A DNA stretch of 64,000 bases from Choanephora cucurbitarum (GCA_025331435.1 JAIWNI010000020.1:1-64000), one strand, 5' to 3'; counted from the first letter of the stretch, positions 48,539 to 60,614 are shown. Notes: generated by a model from the sequence alone, not told the origin. Numbers and translations are program-made.

Positions 48539-48997
48539 TATCTTTGTTTAAATTATGAAACTTTGTATTGAGCGACACACTGCATTATCCCCAATCTTTT
48601 GTTTCTCTGTGCTTACGTTTTGTCCTTTTGTTCCTTATACCACATGTGAATTAGCTCTAGTGACGCCGAAAAGTTCTCCTTTGCTTGCATTCCAGAGCTT
48701 CTTCACTTAATGGGTTTCTTCTTCCGCATGTTCCCTTTTTCTCGTTCTTTTCCTTCTTTCGGCAATTTTGAGATTTTGTAACGCCTCGTCATTCTGAGTT
48801 TCAACATTTTATATAAATATCCCAACAATTTCAATAATAAAACAACAGACTTTTTATCTCTCTTTTATTTTCATATACATCTTTCGAAAGCGCTTACATC
48901 GCGTGGATATTATATCTCCTTTTATTTCTTTTTATCTTTTCTTTAATTCTTATTTTTTTTATTTTTTCTTTTCGATCTGAACAATAGGTCTATAATC

Positions 48998-49390
48998 TTA
49001 GATCACACTATCAGATTAAACACACAAATCTCTGTTGAAACAATAGCTTAATTATTTTTAAGCACACTATTCAAAAGAGTACACATCTTCACACTAGTCT
49101 TAACTTATATTTCTAAGAACAAAGACACACTAGAAGTTGTTTGATCAAATCTTAAATAGAACAATAGTCTTTCTCAATTTTAATTGAATAAGACACACTA
49201 TCTATTAAGTCATAATATTAAACACTATTTCAATAAGACATATCTTCGTTGAAAACAATATTAATATTAAATTATCCAAATCTTTATCGCACACTAGCTT
49301 TATATTGAAAGAATCTTTATAAGAACATACTAGCGATATAAGTTATTTTACTTCACAATAGCTTTGAGTATTTATCTAAGCACACTAGAA
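48998..49390. repeat. Degenerate ~30-bp-periodic repeat with CACACTA / ACAATAG words
   Basis: CACACTA or close variants occur at about 49004, 49063, 49090, 49126, 49194, 49221, 49290, 49325 and 49381. Alternating ACAATAG words occur at 48981, 49040, 49161, 49255 and 49355. Taken together, successive words lie mostly 22-40 bp apart. Between words an A/T-rich stretch is often bounded by CTT and AAG. This looks like an old minisatellite or a set of subterminal transposon repeats; it ends about 500 bp before the putative terminal repeat at 49893. Confidence 0.55.
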
Positions 49391-49849
49391 GTGAAATATA
49401 ATTGAAACTTATAATCTTTATAACTTCATTTAAAGCCTATACACAAAACTACATCCATATATCTTTTAAACTAAACCCCGAACTCTACAATTTCCTATCA
49501 CACTGATTTAGTAATATGATTGTCCTTGCTGGCCAATAGTATTTGACTATTTGTATTGCATAATATTGCTATTTGATTTAGTAATACAATTTCACTTTAC
49601 ATTACTAAGTCAAAGTTGAACTAAATCTTCCACTCTATTATGAAAAGACTTTTGCTTATATTCTATTGTATGCTTAAGTAGTACTTTGGCAAGTCGTCTT
49701 TCTCTTTTTCAGAGTCTCCCTTGTATCAAGCGCCCAAATGACCTTCATATCTGGTAATCATATAATTGGTTCTTCTACACCTCTCCCAGGCTTCCTTTTT
49801 TACTTATCTTCCATCTTAACGTAGTATCTTGAGAACTCTAAGCTTAATT

Positions 49850-49893
49850 TGGTACTTTAGCGCATGTCTCAAAAACTGATACGAAAAAAAACA
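49850..49893 (-). repeat. Inverted copy B of the 44-bp sequence (possible TIR)
   Basis: On the minus strand it reads TGTTTTTTTTCGTATCAGTT then TTTGAGACAT and GCTAAAGTACC, closely matching 42475-42519. Its outer end coincides, within a base or two, with the inner limit of the right duplication arm. Confidence 0.55.
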
Positions 49894-52800
49894 AAATCAA
49901 GTTATTCCCTAGCAAAACTGAATGGTAAACGCTCTAAAGCCTGTATAAATTTGAAATTATTATTGTTCACTTGTGTCTCCTATAGGAGTTGATAAGCCTT
50001 TGCATCCCATTGCTATCAGATAACTGATATTCGCACAGTAAGTCATAAGGATCACAAAAAGTGCTTGTAACAACTATTAGGTATGCAGGTTACACTATCT
50101 GAGAATACCGGGTATTGACCTATATGAATATGTGTTGATTTACAACTGAAACCACCCTCGTATCAAGAAAATGCTGCTTGCGATTTTACTCATCAGTAAA
50201 TCCGAGTAAACGAAAGAAGTGCGTTTGTTCTTGGTTTTCGCTGTTTGCTTTTGGCAGTTCTTTTTCTTTTCACCTAAGGACATATCTTATAAGTACACTA
50301 AGTATTGTTCCGTAATTATCAGCACGATAGACCTACGACTATCCTTCTTCTTTTACACATTTCAAGTAGTATACACATGTATACGTGTAGACATGACAAC
50401 AAGAGCAGTGTTTATATAATCATGCTTATACTACATAAAACAAATGAAACAATGCACTAATGGATCTGGTGTGATAGTAAGTGTGATTGATTCCTTCGCT
50501 ACAAGGAGAAAAAGGAAGTCATTACTGTTTTAATATCAAAACGTCTTTTTTAGTAATTGACTTTCTATATCAGCTATAGCTTGATTCGCATGCAGTGTAA
50601 TGTTAAATAATAATTGGCACCTCTACCAATTGATTGCTGAATTGCATACTATATTTAGCTCAGGAGATTATAAGAGTTTTCCTGGTTAACGAGATTGTGC
50701 ATGTGATTATATAGATATATAGTTGAACAAAATGGTCTACAGACTGAAGCGACAGCAAGGTAGAACGTTGCTCAAGTACAAGTAAATCTATTTTTAAAAG
50801 TAAGCTGTTAGATGACATAGTGCCCAAAGAATAGGAAGAAGAAATAAAAGTTTATTATGTAATGCTGATTGTTATCGTAGTTCGATATAGCCAAGGTAAA
50901 AGGAACAAATGCAATAATTTGATACAGTAATGCTATCATAGTATGCTGTTCAGTTACTGTGGTAATGACATGCATGTACTCTCGTGTTGGTGTATTACCA
51001 TATTTTTGGTATATCGTTATCAGCCTGTTTTTATTGTCATGACATTTATCTATTCTCCTCTCAGTCTAGCCATAGCGAATAAGCAAGATCATGTTTGTCT
51101 TGAGATGCTTGCCCAAAAGTGCAACAAATATCTTTCAAGCAAGGCAGAAACCGAAGCAATAAATAAGCTCATAGAGCTTTGGAAACATTGCAGGTTGTAA
51201 GGATTAGTCCAATGATACTATCTCAGTCAAGCTTGTATTTGAAGCAAACCCATCCTAGTGCAAACGCTTAACCTAAGTTTCTCTTGTTCATAAGCTTATA
51301 AAAAGAAAACAGAAAAAGAAAAGCTAGACAGCTATCAGGGACATATTCGACAGCACCAAAAAAAACCGAAGGCCAATGTTTTTATGTTTTGGTTTTCTCC
51401 CTTTGCTGTGAGCAGTGTCTTGCAGTTTGTAACATAATTGAGTGCATACTTGAAGCAAGAGCTAATAATTATATAGTTAATTAAGCTCAGTACAGAGACA
51501 TCACAGTCTATAATTGCATTCATATGATCTTCTACTCAAAAAAAAAACAAAAAACAAGAGCCCAATTCTATTGATAATGTATACCTGCCAAGTATCATAA
51601 GGATCAAACGGTGCACTGATGTTTTCTTTTATCATTATTGCGCTCATGTATTTGTATACTCAGTATGCTCTAGCTGCTCGTTTTGTTTAGCTTTGCACAC
51701 AAGGCGTTTATATTCAATGGGTTTGCTTGTCCTTACAGACCAGCTATCTAACATTATGAGTTAGTAGTGATGTTTGTGATCAATTGACATCAGCACCAAT
51801 ATTTTTGGCTTTTAGTACAAGACATCTTTTCCTTGACTATTAAGGCAAATGAGATCTGAAATCAGTCATGCGATTTTTGTTATATAGGGAGGTTATGGTA
51901 CAAGGGAAGCTATTGATAGTGCATACACTGTGTCTCTCAGCAAAGGCTATTACTTACACAAATACATCTTAGTCATAGTCATGCAGGTCCAATGTAATTA
52001 GCTGTTGCACAGACATACGCTTTGCATGTTACCTGGTTTTATCTTTCAGCAGCAACAACTGACGAAAGCATTATTGGATGGTTAGCAAAAAGGAAAGTTG
52101 TTCCAAAACGTACACTTGTGCGCCTTATAACCCTCTAATATGAATATGTAACAGAAATCCCAGAAACAACTAAAGTTTATTTATTATCTGAAGATCGGTT
52201 GTGCAAATGTATTCGTAGCACATTGTATATCAAAATCTTGATTAGTTTCGGTTAGTGTGTGATGCATTTTTTCTTTCGGCTACCAAAAAAAGCAAGTGAA
52301 CAAACCTCAGATCAAAACACTTTGTTTCTGTTAAATTTTCAGATCAGACACAGCATTTACATACACATTGCCTCTTTCTTAGAGAAAGTAAAGTAACATC
52401 GCAAATAGTGTGTATTGTGATGTATCGTGGTCCTATTTGTTGTATGCAATTGGCTGTACTAAAAAAATACATACCCATCCAGACTTAGTTCCATTTTCTT
52501 TTTCAATACCAGACAAACAGATATTGATATCTTATGGATACAGAATGAGATAGGGTTGTATAATAGATATCACTGGTTGAGCCTGAACTTTTTGTGTTAA
52601 TCCATCATGCTTGCACTCTAATTTCCTTTTTTGTTTATGTGCTGTAACCAAGATATTATGCAAAAAGTACAACTGATGAGTTAATTGCGAGAGCAACAAT
52701 TGGTTGTTCAGGAAATATGAGTACATAATACAATATCAGGTTATGGCCTTACCCTCCCTCCTTTTTTTTTCTTTTTGGTTCCCTCTTTTTTCGAATGCAG

Positions 52801-53567
52801 AAGCTGAATTTCAATGTGTCACCTATTAGTCAATGTTATCTAGAGATAGCATTTCTTCTCCTACGAGCTTAAGATTTCAGTGTAAGGTTTTGTTGTTAGT
52901 CAATTACTTGTGCAATCTCTTGGTTTATTTCACTTACAGTTACATAGTCAAGCACTTCCCCCTTTTCTTTCCCACTTTTTAGTGCTGTTTCAAGCTGAAC
53001 ACTAAACAACGGCTTCTTCATTAAGTCAGTTACCTATTCTATATATACAACTATATGCAAAGTGTAAAGTAAAGGCGAGAATGAAGACTGTCATTATTAC
53101 CAAAAGTAGAATAAGAAATAAGGTCATACCGATCATTGTACTTGCACAACTTAACATATTCGTATAATTCACATGCTCAAGAAAAAAAAGAATTTTATCC
53201 AATGTTGGTATTGGTGTTCTTCTTTTGTTACAGATGTTACTTTTTTTCGATCATATCAGTAGCAATATAACGGCACTTTTTCCTTTAAGCTAATTATAGT
53301 ACAATTTGATTTTATAAAAGCAGAAGTAATACATTTTACAGCTTGCAGTAAATTCTAGCATTTATAGTCAGAGCCTCACAAAGAGAACTGAAGATACTAT
53401 AGTAGCATACATATATTAACAAAAGATTCTATGCGCGGTGACAGATGCTTTTTTCAACATTTTTTTCCATTAAAAGTATTAGTTTTCTAACTTCTACATG
53501 TGAAAAGATATTGTAAGGTTTGTCCATAAATATATAGATGGCCTTATAAGGCATTATGTGTTGGGTA

Positions 53568-53771
53568 CAGTACTACCCTGCGATAACAGAATCAACATTG
53601 CACGGTTTTGGTGCAGTACAAACCTGAGATTGCAGTTACGTTAAGCATAAACTTTTCACATCATACCATTGGTCCCTCCTCGATTTAAGTAGCGATAAGA
53701 CACAACAGAATTCTCGCAACAATGGACAACTCTGCATCCATACCAAATTCCGTTATTGCGGGGTAGTACTG
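53568..53771. mobile_element. 204-bp MITE inserted in the right arm (TA target)
   Basis: The ends CAGTACTACCCTGCGATAAC and GTTATTGCGGGGTAGTACTG are imperfect inverted repeats of about 22 bp. The left flank is TA and the right flank is TG. The left arm lacks the element and reads straight through the target TA (35785-35786). The element therefore inserted after the arms were formed, or was lost from one. The CAG ends and TA target suggest a pogo/mariner-type non-autonomous element. Confidence 0.85.
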
Positions 53772-54140
53772 TGTGTTCTTTATGTCGTACTACTTGATGC
53801 ACTACGCGTGTGTAACTTTGAACTAATTGCATTGATGGTTACGCTACAAAGTAATGTCTTTCGTTTGGGTAATGCGGGAAAACCCTTAACAAAATAATTC
53901 TTTATACATTACACCAACAATCAATGACTAAAAGGAAAAAAAAACTTTGACAGAGTAAAAAATCATATAAATAAGCATTGACTTGACTCGAGAGTTTTTT
54001 TTTTTCATTACCTCTTAACAGTTTATCTCTCTTTCCTTTAAGAAGAAGAACTTCCTTCCTTTCAAACTACTCTTTTTATTTTAACAAACAACTATCACAT
54101 TCCTATCCCTCGATTCCTAGTAATTGAATAACAAGCAAAA

Positions 54141-55675
54141 ATGATGATCCGTACAGCCTTAGTTTTCTTCGCAGTCTCCTGCATGTCTGCCGTCTCTGCT
54201 GCCTCTCTTACCGCTGAAACTGAAGCTGCCATCAGCTCCTCCACCGGTAACGGCAACTTCATCATCCAATTGAACAAGAACTCCTGTATCAATGACTGTA
54301 AGTATCGAGTGAGGATGATGGCTATCATAATAGACACAGATTTAACATTCAATTCATACATCTAGTCGTTCCCAAGTTCATTGACCACGCCTACGAAATC
54401 ACTGCTCAAGCTGCTGGTAAAGATCTCGTCAAGAGATCCAACAAGATTGTCCGTCGTGATACCGAAGAAGAGCATGTCCATGTCTTTGATGCTTACAACA
54501 TTGGTAAGGACTACAAGGCTATTGGTGTCAAGTTCGAAGACAACAGCATCATCAAGGCTTTGTTGGAAAAGCTCGGTGACCAAGTTATCAGCATTGCTGC
54601 CGACAGAACCATTCAATTCGATTTGCCTACTCTTAAAACTCGTGCTGCCAAGAGATACTTCTCTCGCCGTGCCAAGGCTGAACGCAAGGGTAACCTCGAT
54701 GTTGACAGCCTCGGTAAGGGTTGTGCCAATGGTGACAACAATGCTTCCCTCATGAAGAGAGCTGTAAACACTACCGCCACCCAACCTGTTGTCTCTACTC
54801 AAGCTCTTAGCCAGTCTGGTGCTGAATGGGGTTTGGTCCGTATCTCTCAACGTACTCCCGTCGACTACAGCAAGCCTTATGTCTACCCTAACTCTGCCGG
54901 TTCTAGTGCCGTTGTCTACATTGTTGATGATGGTTTGAGAGCTGACCACGTTGACTTTGGAGGTCGTGCCACTCTTGCCTACTCTGCCTACTCTGGTAAC
55001 GATCGCGTTGGTACTGGTCACGGTACTCACGTTGCTGGTACTATTGGTGGTAACACCTACGGTGTTGCTAAGAAGGCTACTTTGGTCGGTGTCAAGGTTC
55101 TCGACAACGAAGGTAATGGTGAAATCTCTGCTATTCTCTCTGGTTTGCAATGGGTCAGCACTAACGCTGCCAGCAAAAAGGGTAAGGCTATCATCAACAT
55201 GTCTCTCGGTGTCGACACCCAAGGACAATCCGACCCCAGCTTCACCAGTCTTAACAACGCTCTTAAATCTTTGGTCAGCTCTGGTATCCCCGTAATTGCT
55301 GCCGCTGGTAACGACAACAAGAACACTTGTAATTTCTTGCCTGCCGGTAACCCTAACGTTTACGCTGTTGGTGCCACCAACAAGGCCGACCAAATGGCTT
55401 CTTTCAGTAACTACGGTAGCTGTACCAACATCAATGCCCCTGGTGAAAACATCAAGAGTACCTTCGGTACTAGCTCCACTGCCACCAGCGTCTTGTCCGG
55501 TACCTCTATGGCCTCTCCTCACGTTGCTGGTGTTGCTGCTCTCCTCGTTGACTCCCTTGGTAGACCCAGCCCTTCTGCCCTCTACAGTGCTCTTTCCAGC
55601 GCTGCCACCAAGAATGCTATCAAGTCTATCAAGAGCGGTACTCCCAACTCTCTCTTGTACAACAGCCCTGCCTAA
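54141..55675 (+). CDS. Secreted subtilisin-like serine protease (S8, proteinase K type), copy 2
   Basis: Two exons: 54141-54297 and 54366-55675 (1467 nt, 488 aa). Signal peptide, I9 propeptide and catalytic domain are as in the inverted twin, with D240, H271, S433 and the AAAGN oxyanion loop intact. Relative to copy 1 it has N for S at 300, K for Q and K for N in the middle, P for H before VIAAAGN, D for S after AAGN, E-N for Q-D, and T, V and S for A near the C-terminus. Most of these alter charge or polarity on what should be surface loops. Reading the block 33.97-34.46 kb against 55.1-55.6 kb, I count only three synonymous differences. The intron and the upstream coding region look identical between copies. 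Confidence 0.95.
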
Positions 55676-55848
55676 ATTGACTAGGCTAGCTCCATGTCTC
55701 TCCTTCATCCAGATTCGATTACGACTTATGACATCTATCTGAAGGATGTCGAGTATTTATCCTGACTATTTATTTATTATCAACCTGAGTACTTTTTTTT
55801 TATCAATAAATAACATCAAAGTGTTGATCAATTTACTTATTGTGTATG

Positions 55849-57357
55849 CTTAAGAAATGTCTTTTTCATAATACACCTTGTTTGCATCCTTTTTACTACC
55901 CAAAGTTTACATGTCAGATTCTAAACATTTTGCCTTTAACCAAAGTTTCTGTAGTATATATTTGTTACAATTTTGGAAAGCACTACATAGATCAAAGCAA
56001 AAAGGTAGCACTAGCAATAATCAGTTAAAACATTCTCAAAGTAATTCTTTTTAGCAATGGTAACCCAACTGACTTCGATATATGAAGTGTTATAGGATGA
56101 CTCTTTTTTTAAAAAAAATAAACATTCAGCTCATTGCTCCTTGATGATAAATGTAATCTCTAGTTCTCACAAATTTGTAAACTGCTCTCTAACTCTTATT
56201 GCAAGCAATACTCGTTTGCTCATAGAGAGGACTTAAGCTGCATTTTTATCTCTAAGCTTTTTTCATTCATAATAATAATCGGCGATTCTAATGCATGAAA
56301 ATTCAAAACAAATTTTAAGATTTTTCTTCAAAGGTACTTGATTTGATGATGAAGAATGCGATCCTCAACTGTGACGGGATGGAAAGACATAAAGATTGAA
56401 TTGTGTTCGTATATTAGACAAAAGGCCATCTCTTAAGTAAAGTTTCGTTAATGTATTTGGGAACCAATCCAAGCAGCAGACATTTCATTTTTCCTGTTAT
56501 CTTTTTCTCTGATATCTATGTAAAGGCCCAAATTCTAATCAAGCCCATGCATGCTGTTTATCGAGAAGCTGAGTACAACTTGGTTCTTACTGATATTCTA
56601 TCCACAGACTAATGTTATGATAATCAAGTAGTTTTTAAGCCATCCTTCGATGCTTTTCAAAATCTTTTATTCGTCTTCATGAACGTTTCCTGTATGGAAG
56701 AAAATTAGAGTACAATTGTTTCTCCAAGGATTGCGTTGAAGATTGTCATATCACTGATGATGTTCTAAGGTTTGAGTTTGGTACCAGTTTTCAAGTAGAG
56801 CTTTATCCTGATTTTATGATACGTGACCCTTCATAGTTTTGTATCTATTCTGCACAGCTGTCACAAGCCATTTAGAGGAGAAACCAGCATAATACTCTGC
56901 CAATAACGTCTGTAAAGTTAATTGCGAAATGATAGCTGGAATTGTTTATTTTGACACCTAGGTTTCAAAAGATTCCTTTAAAATACTAAGCAAAATGGTC
57001 AAACTAGAATATTTCTTTCTTTAGCCATGATATTCTGAGTTGCATTTCTCTGTATAACTAGAATGGTCACGTATATCACACCTGTAAAAAAGGGGTTTTA
57101 TGATAATACTTAACACAACAACAATCATGTTGTGTTATGGCGCTTTAGTCTGATATGTGCGTTAGGTCTACGCAAAAGACCCTAGTCTGATGGTGTCCTC
57201 TCATAAATGCGAAGCCATTCTTTCTTAATATTAGGTTATTCAAAAGTCATACACAAAGACTAAGCCAAGCACTAAAAGTGGCAAGACAAATAAAGTGAGG
57301 TTTACAATAAATAAACCACTTTGTTATAAGATTTTCATTTTCTTTTTGATTAAAAAA
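55849..57357. other. Intergenic, right flank of the inverted duplication
   Basis: About 1.5 kb without a supported coding gene. A small inverted repeat (AACACAAC...GTTGTGTT) lies at about 57112-57137 and a GGTCT...AGACC hairpin at about 57167-57183. Neither is matched to a known RNA. Confidence 0.45.
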
Positions 57358-57550
57358 GGGGGTCGGCGTCACTTTGCGGGTAGTGTAAGGCAAAGGACAC
57401 CTGTGGATTCCAAGGATAGCAAGCCAGAGCCTTGGATTCCAGGCGGAAAAAATTAGATTAACAACGTGAGGGACAATGTCCCTCATTATAGTTGTTAAAC
57501 TATAAAGAACAGATACTACACTTGATCTTAGCCAAAAGGCCTGAGAGGAT
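57358..57550 (-). ncRNA. U2 spliceosomal snRNA
   Basis: On the minus strand the gene starts ATCCTCTCAGGCCTTTTGGC and continues CTAAGATCAAGTGTAGTATC, the near-invariant U2 5' region. The branch-point-recognition word GTAGTA is at 57514-57519. Stem IIa/IIb-like bases follow. The Sm site AATTTTTTC is at 57446-57454. Stem III (GGAATCC...GGATTCC-like) and stem IV (CTTTGC...GCAAAG) precede a T run that marks the approximate 3' end (57358-57361). The length, about 193 nt, is normal. U2 pairs with the intron branch site in the prespliceosome. The exact 3' end is uncertain by a few bases. Confidence 0.95.
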
Positions 57551-57582
57551 AAAGATTCAATAATTTCTGCATTTTAGATCTC

Positions 57583-57590
57583 CTTTTATA
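57583..57590 (-). promoter_or_regulatory. TATA box of the U2 snRNA gene
   Basis: TATAAAAG on the minus strand lies 33-40 nt upstream of the predicted U2 5' end. This is the expected spacing for a TATA element. No metazoan-type PSE is recognised. Confidence 0.6.
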
Positions 57591-59662
57591 CTTTTTTTTA
57601 GAGAGAAATTTTTCATGAATGCGACTGCTTCTTGTGACGAGTTAGTGACTAGTCTTCGCTGTCTTTCAATATTGTGCATGTCGCAGTCAGGTACCCGTGC
57701 CTGAAGGCTATGCCACATCTCCACGAATGTATTCCTTCAGCACTCACTTTTGTTGAGCCGGCTTCTAGACATTCACTTGGACAAAAACTAGTCTTAATCG
57801 AATATGTTATTGAATTTGGAAGCACTCTTTTCGTGCATATGGTAGCTTGAGCGAATATACGCGATTTGTAATCTATTCAAAATCAGCATAGTTTAATCAG
57901 AGTTTCAAATTGAGATCCTTGTGCTCTCTAACACCTGAGACAAACGACGCGAATTTCTTTGATTCATCCCAATTAAGTAGAATGGTTTGGTCATTGACCA
58001 ACACTGCTGAAACATTTTTTTTCTTGTTTGTTTGGACCTTGAACAGCTTTGATGAATGAAAAACAAGACTCTTGTTTTAGTAAAACGCTTCTAGTCATAG
58101 ACATAATTCAGTATCACGGTCTGAACTTGCTAGTATAGGAGAAATATACGGCTTAAGCGTATACGAATTTTCAAGAAACGCTACTTCTGTATTAAGCATA
58201 CTCTTAAATCGAATGACATCTTAGCGCTTGAAGCTATTCTCATTTTGAGAGATTGTCATTCTTATGTTGAGCATATTGTTAAATCAAACACTCTCAAATT
58301 GAATGAGTTACTGTAATTTTCATTATATTGAGATAGCACTGTATCGATGAAACTAGTTGAAACAAAGAAATCTAATTAGAGATATGAAGTTGTTATAAGT
58401 TTTCGTGTTTTTCTATAGCTGAGACGCTTCAATGCACAAACAGGCGTACTATTGTATGTACAATTCGTTTCTGTTTTAATATGTGATTGCCCAAAGTCTT
58501 GTTTGCTACAGAGAATTGTTTCCTTTCGAAATATTTTGGTCGTTCTATCGAATGCTTAGCAAGTTTTTTTCTGTGAAGCGAACATCGGCTTATTGCCTAA
58601 AGGTTCATGCAATCGATCATCATTAGTAAGCCTTTTATAGGGACTAACAAATACAGAGACAAATATACGTAAGCATTTAAGTAATGAATTCCTTTTTGTT
58701 TGGTTTCTCTTTAGGTAAGTGCTGATCCTTTCTAATGTATCGATTTGATAATCTCTCCTATTTGCAATGGCTGCTCAATATAAAGATGATTGATTAGGAC
58801 TGCACTCCTTTGGAATGAAAACCATCTTGAGCACCAACACGTCGATCAACTCAAAAATATGTTTAATGTAAGAGTGCGTACATCAGAGATATTACCACTT
58901 TTGAATTGAGCAACTACTGTATTCCAATGCTAAAGACATACCTTCTTGTCTCGAATTGTTTCAAATCTATAGATTTCGGATCAACAACGTTTTGGCTAAA
59001 GCTACAATGCTCAACCAATGCAGTGATTGTTAGTCTATACAGAGAAAATCAGCATGCTTACCTCTATAATAGCGTTGTGGATAAAAAGTTAAAATATCAG
59101 TTAATATCAACACAATCTGTTGCTCGCGTATTTACTGAAGAAATGACTAAGTCAAAAAGCTTCCTTGTCTCGTCTTTCCTTTTGATTTTACAGTCAAGGC
59201 GTTCTCGATAAGGTTTTAATGCGTATATGTCCATAAAAGAATAACAACAGTACTAAAAAAACCATGCGTTCAACATATGATTATGCAAGAAAGTAATGCC
59301 AATATCTATGTATTCCTCATTATACTAGTTTTTTGAGATTGCCTTAAGACTGAGCAACTATAGATATCCTTAATATATTTTTGATTATTTAACCACGTCA
59401 TCAATTGACTAAGCTGAATACATTGCTTCAATAAAGAGAAAACAAAACGTTTTGAATGGTGATTGATTAGGTCCCTAACTTAAGCACTGCTAGCTGGTAA
59501 TATACAGTTCCTTTTAAGTACTTTAGTTTCAGAGCATAGATCATTGACAGCACAAGAGCAATTTCTGTCTGAGTTTGAAGTTCTGAGGACACTTGTTCGA
59601 TACTTTTCCTTCTCCTTTGTTTTTTTTTCTTCGTAGAAGATCTAAATAACAGTTTAAAGGCC
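57591..59662. other. Intergenic between U2 and SF3B4; decayed repeats
   Basis: About 2.1 kb with no supported coding gene. Words such as GAGCAACTACTGTA (58907-58920) and TTAAGCATACTCTTAAATCG (58193-58212) resemble sequence near 47.7 kb and 46.8 kb, which suggests old copies of one dispersed TA-target repeat. A 101-aa reading at 58906-59211 is not convincing as a gene. Confidence 0.4.
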
Positions 59663-60614
59663 ATGGCACAGCAGATTGAACGTAATCAAGAAGCCACTAT
59701 ATATATTGGTAATTTGGATGAGAGATGCACAGAATCCCTTGTCTGGGAACTTATGTTACAGGCTGGTCCAGTTGGTACGGTAAACAGTTGTCATGATTAA
59801 ATTTAGTATTGATTAAACTAACATATACGCATGCTCTTTTTCTTAAACAGTCAACGTACATTTACCAAAAGATCGAGTGACGCAAACACATCAGAGCTAT
59901 GGCTTCGTAGAGTTCTTGACAGAAGAAGATGCAGATTATGCTATCAAGATCATGAACCAAGTGCGTTTATATGGTAAACCCGTTCGCGTGAATAAGGTAA
60001 AGAAAAAGAAAAAAAGAATACGCAGAACAAATGTAAACTGAATTTACTCTTTCTTTTCTCAGGCTACTTCAGACAAAAAGAATTTGGATGTGGGAGCAAC
60101 ACTGTTCATTGGTAATTTGGACCCAGAAGTAGACGAAAAGATGCTGTACGATACATTCAGTGCTTTCGGCCTCATTGTCAACACACCTAAAATTTCGCGC
60201 GATCCAGAGACAGGCCTTTCAAAAGGCTTTGGTTTTGTCAGCTTCGATAATTTCGAGTCATCAGACGCTGCTATTGATTCTATGGAAGGACAATATCTGA
60301 TGAACAAACAAATCACAGTATCTTACGCATTCAAGAAAGATGGCAAGGGCGAAAGACATGGTTCAGCAGCAGAAAGATTATTGGCAGCAGAAGGAAGAAA
60401 GAATGTACAGATGCCTAATCGTCTTTACGCAGGTGGGCCAGCTATGGCACCTGCAGCAAATGCTGGAACAAATACCATCTCGTCTTATCCAGGAGGCATG
60501 AATGGATTTAGACCACCACCACCCCCAGCTATGGGTGCAGCTGCAGGTTATCCTATGGGTTATTCACAAGCACAATATGCTACTCCACCTCCACCTCCCC
60601 CAGTTTGGCAATAG
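59663..60614 (+). CDS. HSH49: Splicing factor SF3b subunit 4 (SF3B49/Hsh49)
   Basis: Three exons: 59663-59774, 59851-59996 and 60063-60614 (810 nt, 269 aa). Two RRMs are seen. RRM1 has RNP2 IYIGNL and RNP1 [11 protein letters not shown]2 has RNP2 LFIGNL and RNP1 KGFGFVSF, with the family-typical [21 protein letters not shown] proline-rich tail ([20 protein letters not shown]) is characteristic of SF3B4. The protein is part of the U2 snRNP, contacts pre-mRNA upstream of the branch site and binds Cus1/SF3B2. It lies 2.1 kb from the U2 snRNA gene and diverges from it. Confidence 0.95.

Larger units (their letters stand above)
49892..55848. repeat. Right arm of the 5.8-kb inverted duplication
   Basis: Reverse complement of 33712-39476. 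It is about 190 bp longer, chiefly because of the 204-bp MITE at 53568-53771, partly offset by a shorter G-rich tract and a roughly 35-bp gap near 53050. It contains the second protease gene. The outer limit is at the word TTATTGTGTATG (55848). No target-site duplication is shared by the two outer edges. Confidence 0.93.

Noticed and set aside
48998..49390. CRISPR-like array
   Set aside because: Unit words are short and degenerate, spacers are A/T rich and non-uniform, and the genome is a eukaryote.
33712..55848. A single giant transposon with 5.8-kb terminal inverted repeats
   Set aside because: No target-site duplication at the outer edges, and the arms contain an ordinary intron-bearing host-type gene. 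A segmental inverted duplication explains it better, though not decisively.
57160..57220. C/D-box snoRNA near GTCTGATG/GTCTGATA words
   Set aside because: No paired C/C' and D/D' boxes with terminal stem at proper spacing could be assembled.
58906..59211. 101-codon open frame upstream of SF3B4
   Set aside because: No recognisable domain. It starts inside a repeat-like TA-CAGT motif region and has no splice or promoter support.
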